Positions 36,676 to 45,725 of a stretch of 64,000 nt of DNA are shown piece after piece; positions within the stretch are counted from its first letter, which is position 1, and every line of letters begins with the position of its first letter. A program made the position numbers and the translations under genes. The stretch covers positions 310,001-374,000 of the forward strand of contig CAVZTJ010000016.1 of assembly GCA_963778075.1 (NCBI GenBank). Direction: 5' to 3'. The DNA comes from JASHPR01 sp963778075. GTDB taxonomy: Bacteria; Actinomycetota; Actinomycetes; Streptosporangiales; Streptosporangiaceae. The notes beneath the pieces are model-generated. The model was given only the letters and a program-made list of their open reading frames with translations. It was not told the DNA's origin and did no database searches.

Positions 36676-37965
36676 GTGCAGGTGCCGTCGACCGCTGGGC
36701 CGGGCGTGATCCCGGTCAGTCACGAGAGCGCCGCCGCGGCCGCAGCGCTGGAGGTGACGATCCGGCCGGCCCGGGCCGAGGTGTTCATGCTGTCGCTGCC
36801 GATGGTGCGGACCTTCCGGTCGGCTTACGGGAAGTCGGGCGGGCGCAAGCGCCTGATCGTGGTGCGGCTGGAAGACGAGGACGGGACGCCCGGATGGGGC
36901 GAGGCGCCGGTCGCAGAGCGGCCCCGCTACTGCACGGACACGGCCGAGAGCACCTGGTCGGCCCTGACTGGCCTGCTGCTGCCGCCGCTCATCGGCCAGG
37001 CGTTCGCCGGCCCGGCCCGGGTGACGGACACCTGGGCGGACGTCATGGGGCAGAATTACGCCAGGAACGCCGTCGAGTGCGCAGCCTGGGCCATCGCCTC
37101 CGCCAGGCTGGACGTCCCGCTGACCCACCTGTGGGGCGGCGTGCGCGACGCCGTCGAGGTCGGCGAGTCGTTCCCGATCTGCGACACCCCTGAGGAGCTG
37201 CTGGCCGAGGTCGGGGCCCGGCTGGAGGAGGGGTTCGGCCGGGTCAAGCTCAAGATCGCCCCGGGCTGGGACGTCGGCGCGGTCCGCGCTGTGCAGGATG
37301 CGTTCCCCGGTGTGCCGGTGTCCGTGGACGCCAACTGCGGCTACTCGCTGGACTCCGGCCCCTGGCCGGAGCTCGACGACCTTGGCCTGGTCATGATCGA
37401 GCAGCCGCTGGCCGGCGACGCGCTGATCGAGATGTCGCAGCTGCAGCAGGCGCTGCGCACCCCGCTCTGCCTGGACGAGAGCGCGTCGAGCTACAACACC
37501 ACCCGGACCGCGCTGCGCCTGGGCGCCGGGCGGATCGTCAACATCAAGCCGCCCCGGCTCGGCGGCGTCCTCACGAGCATGGCCGTCCATGACCTGTGCC
37601 TGCGCGAGCAGGTGCCGGCCTGGTGCGGCGGCACGCTCGAAACCGGCATCGGGCGGGGCTTCAACCTGGCGCTGGCCTCGCTGCCCGGGTTCACGCTGCA
37701 TTCCGACATGTCACCGGCCCGGCTTTTCTACGACCAGGACCTGGTCGAGCCGACCTTTGACATCCGTTCCGACGGCACGGTCGCCGTCCCCACCCAGCCC
37801 GGCAACGGGTTCCCCGTCGTGCCCGAGCGAGTGGCCGCCGCCGCGATTCGGAGGTGGTCCAGCGACACGAAGGCCGCCAGGAGCCCGGGCCATGAGCCCG
37901 GACCTGGCGGGCCCGGCAGAGCAGTCGGCGCTCAGGCGCCACCTGGTGACGTCACCGAAAGGTAA
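36676..37965 (+). CDS. Enolase-superfamily N-acylamino acid racemase / o-succinylbenzoate synthase-like
   Basis: The 429-residue protein matches the NSAR/OSBS (MenC type 2) group: catalytic Lys pair in GRVKLKIAPGWDVG, metal ligands in VSVDANCGYSLD, MIEQPLAGD and LCLDESAS, and the opposite catalytic Lys in VNIKPPRLGG, then WCGGTLETGIGRGFNLALAS. The family either dehydrates SHCHC in menaquinone synthesis or racemises N-acylamino acids. No other men gene is near, so racemisation within the amine/amino-acid operon is more likely. GTG 36676 follows AAGGAG with a 4-base gap. The Pro/Gly-rich tail after residue 390 is unusual. Confidence 0.86.
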   Translation: MQVPSTAGPGVIPVSHESAAAAAALEVTIRPARAEVFMLSLPMVRTFRSAYGKSGGRKRLIVVRLEDEDGTPGWGEAPVAERPRYCTDTAESTWSALTGLLLPPLIGQAFAGPARVTDTWADVMGQNYARNAVECAAWAIASARLDVPLTHLWGGVRDAVEVGESFPICDTPEELLAEVGARLEEGFGRVKLKIAPGWDVGAVRAVQDAFPGVPVSVDANCGYSLDSGPWPELDDLGLVMIEQPLAGDALIEMSQLQQALRTPLCLDESASSYNTTRTALRLGAGRIVNIKPPRLGGVLTSMAVHDLCLREQVPAWCGGTLETGIGRGFNLALASLPGFTLHSDMSPARLFYDQDLVEPTFDIRSDGTVAVPTQPGNGFPVVPERVAAAAIRRWSSDTKAARSPGHEPGPGGPGRAVGAQAPPGDVTER

Positions 37966-37969
37966 GGCC

Positions 37970-39511
37970 ATGGCAGTAAACGAGCAGCAGGTCGCTCAGG
38001 GCGACGAACAGCTCCTGAGCAGATTCGGTTACAAGCAAGAACTGAAGCGGACACTGAAGTTCTTCTCCATCTTCGCCATATCGTTCTCCGTCATCTCCGT
38101 GACGACCGGAATCTTCACCAACTTCGCGTTCGCCACGACCGAGTTCGGGCCGGCGTCGATCTGGCTATGGCTCATCGCGGCAGCCGGCGCGATGGTGCTG
38201 GCCTTCGTGCTCGCCGAACTGGCCTCACGGATCCCGCTGGCCGGGTACTCGTATCAGTGGGGCGGCCGGCTCGTCGGCCCGGGCTACGGCTGGTTCGTCG
38301 GGTTCAACCTGCTGTGCTGTTTCGCCCTGGCCAGCGGGGGCGAGACGCTGCTGCTGCTGTCCCCGATGATCGGCACGGTGCTCGGGCTCAACGTCGGCAA
38401 CGAGACGCTCATGATCATCGTGTCGGTGATCGTGCTGCTGCTCGCCGGGCTGATCAACGTTGTGGGCGTCCGGCTCACGGCCCGTATCAACAACATCTCG
38501 GTGGTCACGGAGATCCTGGGCACGCTGGTCCTCGGCATCCTGCTGCTGATCGCGTTCCTGGTGAAGCACACCGCGCACCACGGCTTCGGGTTCCTGTTCA
38601 CCCATGGGCCACTGCACGGCCAGACGCCGTGGTACGCGGCCTCGCTCGCCCTGCTCATGGGCGTGTTCACGATCGGCGGCTTCGAGTCCTGCGCCGACCT
38701 CGGCGAAGAGGCCGTGGGCGCGCAGCGCACCGTGGCCAGGGCGATCATCGGCGCGGTGGCCATCTCCGGCATCGTGGGCATGATCACGCTGATCTGCTTC
38801 GCGATCAGCATCCCGAACCTGTCGGCCGTCGCCTCCAGTCCCACGCCCATCGCCTACCTGGCCACGTACTGGTACGGGTCCGCGTTCTCCCGTATCTTCC
38901 TGGTCACCGTCGTCTACTCGGTGTTCGCGCTGATGGTGGTGCAGATCGCCGCGATCGGCCGGCTGATCTACTCGCTGTCGCGCGACAACATGTTCCCCGC
39001 GTCGAAGTTCTTCTCCCGGGTGAACGCCGAGACCCGGACGCCGGTGGCGGCACTGGCCCTGACCACCCTCATCTACATCGCGGTCATGGTGTTCGCCGCG
39101 GAAGAGGGCAACGCCTACGTGGACCTGATCGGCGCCACGCCGATCTTCGCGAGCTTCGTCTACCTCATGATCGTCGCCGCGTACTGGGGGCGCCGCAACC
39201 GCATCCCGAAGTCACCGGCGTTCGACCTCGGCCGCTGGGCCATACCTCTCATCGTGATCGCCCTGGCCTGGGAGATCGCGATCATCCTGGACTTCACCCT
39301 GCCGAGCGAGTTCCACGCCGCCGCCGAGGTCGCCGTGGCCGGCCAGGTCGTCGCCGCCCTCTGGTACTTCGGCGGGCTGCGGTCGCGGCTGCGCCGCGGC
39401 GTGGCGGGCCAGGCCCTGCGCGTGGGCCAGCTCGCGGGCAAGGACGAACTCGATGCTCCCGCCGTGGGCGCGGCCCAGCCCGGCACGCCCGAAGCCGGGA
39501 TCGGCGGGTGA
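37970..39511 (+). CDS. APC family amino acid/amine permease
   Basis: The 513-residue integral membrane protein has about twelve hydrophobic segments, starting at FSIFAISFSVISVTTGIFTN, and the APC hallmarks GPGYGWFVGFNLLCCFALAS, FESCADLGEEAVGAQRTV (helix 6 region) and IGRLIYSLSRDNMFPASKFF. It is closest to the GABA/amine (BAT, UgaP/PuuP-like) branch, so it probably imports the amine or amino acid handled by the operon. ATG 37970 lies 4 bases after the previous stop. The following gene starts in its stop (TGATG). Confidence 0.88.
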   Translation: MAVNEQQVAQGDEQLLSRFGYKQELKRTLKFFSIFAISFSVISVTTGIFTNFAFATTEFGPASIWLWLIAAAGAMVLAFVLAELASRIPLAGYSYQWGGRLVGPGYGWFVGFNLLCCFALASGGETLLLLSPMIGTVLGLNVGNETLMIIVSVIVLLLAGLINVVGVRLTARINNISVVTEILGTLVLGILLLIAFLVKHTAHHGFGFLFTHGPLHGQTPWYAASLALLMGVFTIGGFESCADLGEEAVGAQRTVARAIIGAVAISGIVGMITLICFAISIPNLSAVASSPTPIAYLATYWYGSAFSRIFLVTVVYSVFALMVVQIAAIGRLIYSLSRDNMFPASKFFSRVNAETRTPVAALALTTLIYIAVMVFAAEEGNAYVDLIGATPIFASFVYLMIVAAYWGRRNRIPKSPAFDLGRWAIPLIVIALAWEIAIILDFTLPSEFHAAAEVAVAGQVVAALWYFGGLRSRLRRGVAGQALRVGQLAGKDELDAPAVGAAQPGTPEAGIGG

Positions 39512-40671
39512 TGCCGGTGGCCACGCCCGAAGAGACTCTTCGGAACCTGCGCCGCGAGGAATTCCCCGTCACCAGCGAGAAGGTGTGGTTCAACACGGCG
39601 ACCTACGGTCCGCTGCCGGTGTCGAACGTCAGGGCGCAGCACGCGCTGCTGGACGGGATGATGCACGGGGCAAGCCCGCCGGGCCTTGGCCACTGGTGGG
39701 AGGGCGCGAACGAGATCCGCGCCAAGGTCGGCCGGTTCATCGGATGTGACCCGGACGACGTGGCGCTGCTGCGCAGCACCGGGGAGGGCATCGGGCTGGT
39801 GTCGCTCGGGCTCGACTGGCGGCCCGGCGACGAAGTGGTGCTTTACGACCAGGAGTTCCCCAGCGGGGTGTACCCGTTCCTGGCGCTGGAGCGCCATGGG
39901 GTGCGGGTCCGGTTCGTCGAGGACCGCGGACGGCACCGGTTCGACGCCGACGACGTGGCCGCGGTCATGTCGGACCGGACCAGGGTCGTGTGCGTCAGCC
40001 TGGTCAACTGCTACCACGGGTTCCGCGCGCCGGTGGAGCAGATCTCCGAGCTGTGCCGGTCGCGTGGGTGCCTGCTGCTTGTCGACGCCGTGCAGGCGGC
40101 CGGCATCCTGCCGGTGAACGTGCCCGCCCTGGGTGCCGACCTGGTCTCCGCGCACGGGTACAAGAGCCTGTGCTCGGGGTACGGGATCAGCTTCTGCTAC
40201 GTCTCGCCGGCGCTCCGCGCGCAGCTCGAGGTCGTGGCCCCCGGGTGGAAGAACATCGAGGACGCCCCGTTCATCGGCAAGCAGCTCGACTACAACCTCC
40301 GGTATCCCGACAGCGCCCGCAGGTACGAGCCGACCGTCCAGAACCTGGCTGGCATGTACGGCCTGGGTGCCAGCATCGACCTGTTCACCGAGATCGGGAC
40401 GGACCTGATCGCCGACCGGGTGCTGGGCATCAGCCGGGCCGTGCTCGAGGCGGTCGGCGAGAAGGGCTACCGGGCCGTGAGCTCAACCCGGCCCGGTGAG
40501 ATGTCCGGAATCGTGTCGGTCGAAGTGCCCGGCGGTGACGCCGCCGCTGTGGCGGCGGCGCTCGCCGGGCACCAGGTCGCGTGCGCGGTGCGCGACGGGC
40601 GCGTGCGCATCTCTTCTCACGTGTTCAACGACGAGGAGGACATCGAACGCCTGGTCAAGGCGCTGCCCTAG
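39511..40671 (+). CDS. Class V PLP aminotransferase (isopenicillin N epimerase/cysteine desulfurase-like)
   Basis: The 386-residue enzyme has VWFNTATYGPLPVSNV, LLRSTGEGIGLVSLGLDWRP, VLYDQEFPSGVYPF, CLLLVDAVQAAGILPVNV (Asp under the cofactor ring) and LVSAHGYKSLCSGYG with the Schiff-base Lys. The C-terminal small domain ends VRISSHVFNDEEDIERLV. It closes the + strand operon and overlaps the permease stop by one base. It is likely catabolic. It also has the fold of EgtE, which is otherwise missing from the nearby ergothioneine genes, so that role should be kept in mind. Its stop overlaps the convergent ThuA-like gene. Confidence 0.87.
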   Translation: MPVATPEETLRNLRREEFPVTSEKVWFNTATYGPLPVSNVRAQHALLDGMMHGASPPGLGHWWEGANEIRAKVGRFIGCDPDDVALLRSTGEGIGLVSLGLDWRPGDEVVLYDQEFPSGVYPFLALERHGVRVRFVEDRGRHRFDADDVAAVMSDRTRVVCVSLVNCYHGFRAPVEQISELCRSRGCLLLVDAVQAAGILPVNVPALGADLVSAHGYKSLCSGYGISFCYVSPALRAQLEVVAPGWKNIEDAPFIGKQLDYNLRYPDSARRYEPTVQNLAGMYGLGASIDLFTEIGTDLIADRVLGISRAVLEAVGEKGYRAVSSTRPGEMSGIVSVEVPGGDAAAVAAALAGHQVACAVRDGRVRISSHVFNDEEDIERLVKALP

Positions 40672-41510
40672 GCGACCGGCGCCGGATTCTGCTGCGCCCA
40701 CTCGTGTGCGGCCGGCGACGCGGCCCACCGGATGGCGTTGGCAACCAGCCGGCGGTAATTGAGGTTGCCGAACGCGGCCGGCCCGTGGCCGGGCTGGAGG
40801 TAGGCCACCGGGCTGGTCCCGGCCGTCTTCACCCAGCCGAGCAGCGGGCTGGCCGGCGGGTGGGTCCAGCCGGTCCGGTCGTTGTACCGCTTCTTGATGG
40901 CCAGCGCCGCCGAGTAGAAGTGGTCGTAGGTCATCGGCGCGTCGGTGCGCAGCAGCGGCACCAGGCGGTCTTCGAGAATCGGCACCAGGTACAGCTCATC
41001 GGTCAGCTCAAAGCCGTCCTCGACGCCCGCGCATATCGGATGTCCGGGATCCAGCACCGAGACATGATGGGTGACCTCGAAGTGATATCCGGAGTCCGGC
41101 CAGATCGTCCCGTGGAGCTCACCTGGCTTGTAGAGGAACCGCCCTCCGACAATGTCCGCGTAGGCAGGCCAGCTCGGCCACGCCGACATGGCGTGGTGCA
41201 GGAATACGAACCCCTGGCCCGCCTCGAGCATCTCGAGAAAGCGCCGCTGGAAATCCTCCGGGGGATCCACATGGATTGTCTCGCCGTCGGCGAAGCGCAA
41301 CCCCGGCATGTCGTACATGACGATCGCGTCCCAGTTGCCGACCCGGTCGGCACCGAAGCATGACCACGCACCGGGCTGTTCCACGCCCTCCCATCGGATA
41401 CCATCGTCCGCGTCGAACATCGCAAAGAAAGGTTCAGCTTCAAAGGAGTGCCCAGCCGTCACAACCAGCACTCTCAGTCGCTCATCCGGCGCATTCTGTG
41501 AAGTGGACAT
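40668..41510 (-). CDS. ThuA-like domain protein
   Basis: The 280-residue protein has the class I glutamine-amidotransferase-like ThuA fold: RVLVVTAGHSFEAEPFFAMF, WDAIVMYDMPGLRF, GQGFVFLHHAMSAWPSWPAY (the usual HHA motif), GELHGTIWPDSGYHFEV, HVSVLDPGHPICAGVEDGFE and TSPVAYLQPGHGPAAFGN. ThuA proteins take part in trehalose or other sugar use, and their activity is not settled. ATG 41510 follows GGGAGAAG; the frame is open further upstream. It is divergent from the cyclase gene. Confidence 0.83.
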   Translation of the reverse strand: MSTSQNAPDERLRVLVVTAGHSFEAEPFFAMFDADDGIRWEGVEQPGAWSCFGADRVGNWDAIVMYDMPGLRFADGETIHVDPPEDFQRRFLEMLEAGQGFVFLHHAMSAWPSWPAYADIVGGRFLYKPGELHGTIWPDSGYHFEVTHHVSVLDPGHPICAGVEDGFELTDELYLVPILEDRLVPLLRTDAPMTYDHFYSAALAIKKRYNDRTGWTHPPASPLLGWVKTAGTSPVAYLQPGHGPAAFGNLNYRRLVANAIRWAASPAAHEWAQQNPAPVA

Positions 41511-41604
41511 AGCTTCTCCCTTGCTTTCTGATATTACGATTCTGTAGTAACCTAAAGAAATACGCAAGCAGGCTTTCGTGAACCCGGGTACGAGGTAATA
41601 AACG

Positions 41605-42579
41605 ATGGAAGATGGCGGTCCAGTCCTGCCCCGATATGACGAACTGCCTGCCGCGGCACACGGCGGCCGAAGCGGATGGGGCGTGTTCGGAGCGGACGAC
41701 TCGGTCGGCCTGCTCAACCTGCAGACCGCGGAGCGCATCCTGGCCGCCGCGAAACTGGTTCAGAAGGGCGCGGTGTTTCCGCTGGATGCCGCCCTCGACG
41801 GAATCGACCCGCCGGTGGACCCGGACCGCGGGCTCCCCCGGCACCGGCTCATTCACCAGGTGGAACCGGGTCTGCAAGCCCTAGACGACGTGTTCGACAA
41901 CTTCTACCCGCAGGGGTCGAGCCAGTGGGACTCGCTCGCGCATATCGCCTACTCCAGAGGAGTTTTCTACAACGGTGCGAGCGATGACGACGTGCTGTCC
42001 GGGCGGCGCAACACCATCGATTACTGGGCGCACCGCGGAATCGTCGGGCGGGCCATTGTGCTGGACGTCCAGCGCGTGCTCAGCAGCGACGGCGGGACCT
42101 ATTCGCCCGAGGGGGCCACCGCGCTGAGCATCGCGGATCTCGAGCGCGCCAGGGAGCTGGCCGGGGTCTCGTATTCACCGGGCTGCATCGTGCTGCTGCA
42201 CACTGGATTTGTCGGCTGGTACCAAAGCCAGCCCCGTGCCGTCAGGGCGAAAGTGGCACGGGACCTGCACGCGCCTGGAATAGAGCACACCGAGGACATG
42301 GCGAGGTACCTCTGGGACAGCGGTATAATGGCCATCGCATCGGACACATTTTCGGTGGAAGTATGGCCACCAGATTTCAGCGAGGAAGCCTTTCCATTCG
42401 GCTTTCTTCACCGTGTTCTCATAGGCCAGTTCGGAATGGCTCTCGGTGAGCTCTGGCGGCTGGATGACCTGGCCGATGACTGCGCGCAGGATGGTACCTA
42501 TGAATGCCTCCTGACCAGTGCTCCTTTGAACGCGAAAGGTGGCATAGGATCGCCGCCCAATGCCCTCGCCATCAAATAG
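41605..42579 (+). CDS. Cyclase/kynurenine formamidase-like family protein
   Basis: The 324-residue metal-dependent hydrolase belongs to the cyclase family. The metal-binding region is SSQWDSLAHIAYSRGVFYNG (Asp and His). Other family features are GWGVFGADDSVGLLNL near the N-terminus, GIVGRAIVLDV, PGCIVLLHTGFVGWY and MAIASDTFSVEVWP. Members open amide or lactone rings or act on polyols. It is 9 bases before the aldolase gene, so these form one unit. The AT-rich gap at 41,511-41,604, with ATTACGATTCTGTAGTAAC, holds the divergent promoters. Confidence 0.8.
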   Translation: MEDGGPVLPRYDELPAAAHGGRSGWGVFGADDSVGLLNLQTAERILAAAKLVQKGAVFPLDAALDGIDPPVDPDRGLPRHRLIHQVEPGLQALDDVFDNFYPQGSSQWDSLAHIAYSRGVFYNGASDDDVLSGRRNTIDYWAHRGIVGRAIVLDVQRVLSSDGGTYSPEGATALSIADLERARELAGVSYSPGCIVLLHTGFVGWYQSQPRAVRAKVARDLHAPGIEHTEDMARYLWDSGIMAIASDTFSVEVWPPDFSEEAFPFGFLHRVLIGQFGMALGELWRLDDLADDCAQDGTYECLLTSAPLNAKGGIGSPPNALAIK

Positions 42580-42588
42580 GGATACCGC

Positions 42589-43263
42589 ATGAGTGCTGAC
42601 ACAACCGCCACCGAAGCAGACATCAACCAGGCCAGGGCGAAGCTCGTTCATTACGGCCAGAAAATGGCCGCGGACCGGCTCGCCGTCGGCAGCGCCGGGA
42701 ACCTGTCCATCCGCTTGGGCGACACCTTTGTGATGACGCCGACCGGCGTCAACTACGACCTGATCGGGGAGCGCAACATCTGCGTACTCGACGCCGGGGG
42801 CGCACTGCTGGACGGGGAGGGCGCGCGGTCTTCGGAGTGGCCGATGCACTGCAAGATCTACGATCTGACCGACGCCCAGGCCGTGGTGCACACGCACTCG
42901 CCGTTTGCGGTGGCCCTGTCCACCGTGTGCGAGGAGATCCCGGCCGTCCATTACTCGGTGCTGCGCCTGGGCGGACCGACGGTCCGGGTCGCCCCGTACA
43001 CCACGTTCGGCTCCGACGGCCTGGCCGACGCTGCATCCGCGGCCCTGGACGGGCGGTTCGCCGCGCTGCTGCAGAACCACGGCGCGGTCGCGTACGGAGC
43101 CACGATCGACGAGGCCTACGGCCGGGCGGTGCTGCTCGAATGGCTCGCCGAGGTGTACTGGCGGGCCCGGCTGGCCGGCTCTCCGCGCATCCTGTCCGAC
43201 GCCGAACTCGACGCCGTGCGCGAGGCAGCGCGCCAGCACCGCTACCGGTCCGGAGGGGCGTGA
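42589..43263 (+). CDS. Class II aldolase/adducin family protein (fuculose-1-phosphate aldolase-like)
   Basis: The 224-residue zinc aldolase has GSAGNLSIRLGDTFVMTPTG (phosphate loop), SSEWPMHCKIYD (catalytic Glu), AVVHTHSPFAVALS (two zinc His) and LLQNHGAVAYGATIDEA (third zinc His). It probably splits a sugar or acid phosphate to dihydroxyacetone phosphate and an aldehyde. The partner PfkB kinase begins in its stop codon (TGATG), so it could supply the phosphorylated substrate. Confidence 0.88.
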   Translation: MSADTTATEADINQARAKLVHYGQKMAADRLAVGSAGNLSIRLGDTFVMTPTGVNYDLIGERNICVLDAGGALLDGEGARSSEWPMHCKIYDLTDAQAVVHTHSPFAVALSTVCEEIPAVHYSVLRLGGPTVRVAPYTTFGSDGLADAASAALDGRFAALLQNHGAVAYGATIDEAYGRAVLLEWLAEVYWRARLAGSPRILSDAELDAVREAARQHRYRSGGA

Positions 43264-44270
43264 TGGCTGGGGCACGCCACGGCCGCGTGGTGAGCCTCGG
43301 AGTCCACATCGTCGACGTCCTCGGCCGGCCGGTGAGCCATATCCCGCCCGGCCAGGGCCGGCTGCTGCTCGACGAGATCCGGATCACCGCGGCGGGCACG
43401 GCCGCCGGCACCGGCGTGGACCTGGCCAAGCTCGGGGCGGACGTCACCGTGATGGGCGCGATCGGCGACGACCTGCTCGCCGACTTCCTGACCTCGGTGC
43501 TGGACAGCCACGGGATCGACACTCACCTGCTGGCCAGGAAGCAGGGCACGGCGACGTCGGCGACGATCCTGCCGATCCGGGCCAATGGCGAGCGGCCCGC
43601 GCTGCACACTCCGGGCGCAACCTCGTCGCTGACCGAAGCCGACATCGATCTGCCCGCGATCGGGACCGCCGACGTGCTGCACATCGGCGGGCCGGACGTC
43701 CTGGGCCGCTTCGCCGGCGAGCCGCTGCTGCGAGTGCTCGAATTCGCCCGGCGCAAGGGGGTGACCACGACCATGGACGTGCTGTCCGCGCGCGACTCGT
43801 CCGCGTGGGACCGGCTGCGGCCGCTGCTGCGTCACGTGCAGTACTTCATGCCCAACGACGAGCAACTCGCCGCGCTCACCGGTGTCGCCGACCTGAGCGA
43901 GGCGGCCGCCGTGGTGCTCGGCCACGGCGCCGAGGCAGTCCTCGTCAGCAGGGGCGATAAGGGCTGCGCGCTGGTGACCGCCGGCGGGCGCATCGACTTG
44001 CCCGCGTTCCCGGCGCAGGTGGTCGACACCACCGGATGCGGCGACGCCTGCTCCGCCGGGTTCATCACCGGCCTGCTGCGCGGGTGGGCGGCCGGGGACG
44101 CCGCGTGGCTGGCCATGGCGGCCGCGTCGCTGGTGGCCACCGGGCTCGGCTCGGACGCGGGCATCGTCGACTTCGACGGCACCCTTGACGTGCTCCGCAG
44201 GCACGCACCCGCCGGGGTGCTGCAGCGGGTGGGGCTTGAGCCCGCTCGGCGCGCTAGGCGTCGGCCATGA
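43263..44270 (+). CDS. PfkB family carbohydrate kinase
   Basis: The 335-residue ribokinase-like enzyme has GTAAGTGVDLAKLGADVTVM and GAIGDDLLADFLTSVLDSHG near the N-terminus, FMPNDEQLAALTG, and the catalytic region VVDTTGCGDACSAGFITGLL. The usual DTTGAGD reads DTTGCGD here, with the catalytic Asp kept. Its ATG shares one base with the aldolase stop (TGATG), implying coupled translation and a shared pathway: phosphorylation then aldol cleavage. Its 3' end overlaps the convergent small gene by 17 bases. Confidence 0.88.
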   Translation: MAGARHGRVVSLGVHIVDVLGRPVSHIPPGQGRLLLDEIRITAAGTAAGTGVDLAKLGADVTVMGAIGDDLLADFLTSVLDSHGIDTHLLARKQGTATSATILPIRANGERPALHTPGATSSLTEADIDLPAIGTADVLHIGGPDVLGRFAGEPLLRVLEFARRKGVTTTMDVLSARDSSAWDRLRPLLRHVQYFMPNDEQLAALTGVADLSEAAAVVLGHGAEAVLVSRGDKGCALVTAGGRIDLPAFPAQVVDTTGCGDACSAGFITGLLRGWAAGDAAWLAMAAASLVATGLGSDAGIVDFDGTLDVLRRHAPAGVLQRVGLEPARRARRRP

Positions 44271-44628
44271 TGCGCAGGATGACCACCCGCTGCAGCCGTT
44301 CCGCCACGTCAATCACCGCCGCCAGCTCATCCTCGCGCAGGTACTCGGCGGCCTCCACGACGATCACCGGTGGCTCGTCGCCGGTGTCGGCCTCCTGCAG
44401 GGTGTTCTCCACCTGCTCGGTGTCCCTGAGCGACTCCGGGGACAGCACCGACAGCACGACCTCGCCGCCTCGGGGCGCCTCGAGGCGCCCGTTAACGTCG
44501 GCCGCCAGGTGGTCGAGCACCACCCGGCCGCTAATCACGCTCGGCGGCGGGTCCGCGCGCAGGTTGCGGTCCACCTCGCCGTCGCGCGCCAACTCAACGA
44601 TCACGCTCTCACTGGCCTCGAGGGTCAT
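44254..44628 (-). CDS. Small acidic protein of unknown function
   Basis: I do not recognise this 124-residue protein. It is soluble and acidic, with an N-terminal half of likely beta strands (MTLEASESVIVELARD, ISGRVVLDHLAADVNGRLEA, EVVLSVLSPESL) and C-terminal helices (EYLREDELAAVIDVAERLQR). ATG 44628 is chosen as the first Met in a region of normal composition; GTG 44658 is an alternative. It lies downstream of egtD on the same strand, with 116 bases between, and may or may not belong to that operon. Confidence 0.5.
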   Translation of the reverse strand: MTLEASESVIVELARDGEVDRNLRADPPPSVISGRVVLDHLAADVNGRLEAPRGGEVVLSVLSPESLRDTEQVENTLQEADTGDEPPVIVVEAAEYLREDELAAVIDVAERLQRVVILRIMADA

Positions 44629-44744
44629 AGCCCGGCAGCCTACCGTGCGGCGGATCACGCGGTTCCGCGGCCGCCGGCCTGCGGCGTGAGGCCGATCGTG
44701 CGCGCCTCGCGGCCGGGGCGCGCGTTCGGTGATCGCCCGGGGAG

Positions 44745-45722
44745 CTACCGGGTGCGGGCGGGCTCGGCGAGCGTCAGGCCGAAGTCGCCGTCCTGGTCAG
44801 TCCAGAACCGCACCACCCGCATGCCAGCGGTGGCCAGCTCGGCCTCTATCCGCTCGGGGCGGAACTTGGCCGAGATCTCGGTGCGCAGTTCCTCCCCCGC
44901 GGCGAACGAGACCGACAGGCCGAGATCGTTGATCGTGACCTGCTGCGCCCGCTCCGCGCGCAGCCGCATCTCGATCCACTCGTTCTCCGGGTCCCACAGC
45001 GCGACGTGCTGGAACTCATCCACGTCGAAGTCCGCGTCGAGCTCCCGGTTGACCACCACCAGCACGTTGCGGTTGAACGCGGCGGTCACCCCGGCCGCGT
45101 CGTCGTAGGCGCGCAGCAGCCGGCCGGTGTCCTTCACCAGGTCGGTGCCGAGCAGGAATGTGTCCCCCGGACGCAGCGCCGCGCCGACCTGCGCCAGGAA
45201 GCGGGCGCGTACCCCGGGCTCGAGGTTGCCGATAGTGGAGCCGATGAACGCGACAGTCCGCCGACCCCCGGCCGGAATGGACCCGATGTCGTGCTCGAAG
45301 TCACCGACGAACGGCGCGATCGCCAGCCCGGGGAACTCGGCGGCCAGCGCATCGCTGGCCTCGGTGAGCACTGCCGGGTCGACGTCGAACGGAACGAACT
45401 CGCGCAGGGTCCGGCCGTCCAGCAGCGCGCGCAGCAGCAGCCGGGTCTTGGCCGACGTGCCGCTGCCCAGCTCGACCAGGGACTCGCACCCTGACAGTGC
45501 GGCGATGTCCGCGCTGTGCCGTTGCAGGATCGAGGTCTCGGCGCGGGTCGGGTAGTACTCCGGCAGCCGGGTGATCTCGTCGAACAGCTCGCTGCCCCGC
45601 GCGTCGTAGAAGTACTTGGGCGGCAGGGTCTTCGGGACGGCCGTGAGCCCGGCCCGCACGTCGGCGCGCAGCGCATCAAGGTACCGGCCGGGCTGCGGGA
45701 GGACTCGGTTTTCCAACGGCAT
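44745..45722 (-). CDS. egtD: L-histidine N-alpha-methyltransferase EgtD
   Basis: EgtD uses three SAM to convert histidine to hercynine, the first committed step of ergothioneine synthesis. The 325-residue protein matches the family in length and order: LPPKYFYDARGSELFDEITR, LPEYYPTRAETSIL, LVELGSGTSAKTRLLL (SAM loop), FVPFDVDPAVL, VAFIGSTIGNLEPG, GTDLVKDTGRLLRAYDDAAG (substrate Tyr/Asp region), FNRNVLVVVNRELDADFD and SAKFRPERIEAEL. Its ATG is 3 bases after the egtC stop. Confidence 0.95.
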   Translation of the reverse strand: MPLENRVLPQPGRYLDALRADVRAGLTAVPKTLPPKYFYDARGSELFDEITRLPEYYPTRAETSILQRHSADIAALSGCESLVELGSGTSAKTRLLLRALLDGRTLREFVPFDVDPAVLTEASDALAAEFPGLAIAPFVGDFEHDIGSIPAGGRRTVAFIGSTIGNLEPGVRARFLAQVGAALRPGDTFLLGTDLVKDTGRLLRAYDDAAGVTAAFNRNVLVVVNRELDADFDVDEFQHVALWDPENEWIEMRLRAERAQQVTINDLGLSVSFAAGEELRTEISAKFRPERIEAELATAGMRVVRFWTDQDGDFGLTLAEPARTR

Positions 45723-45725
45723 CGG

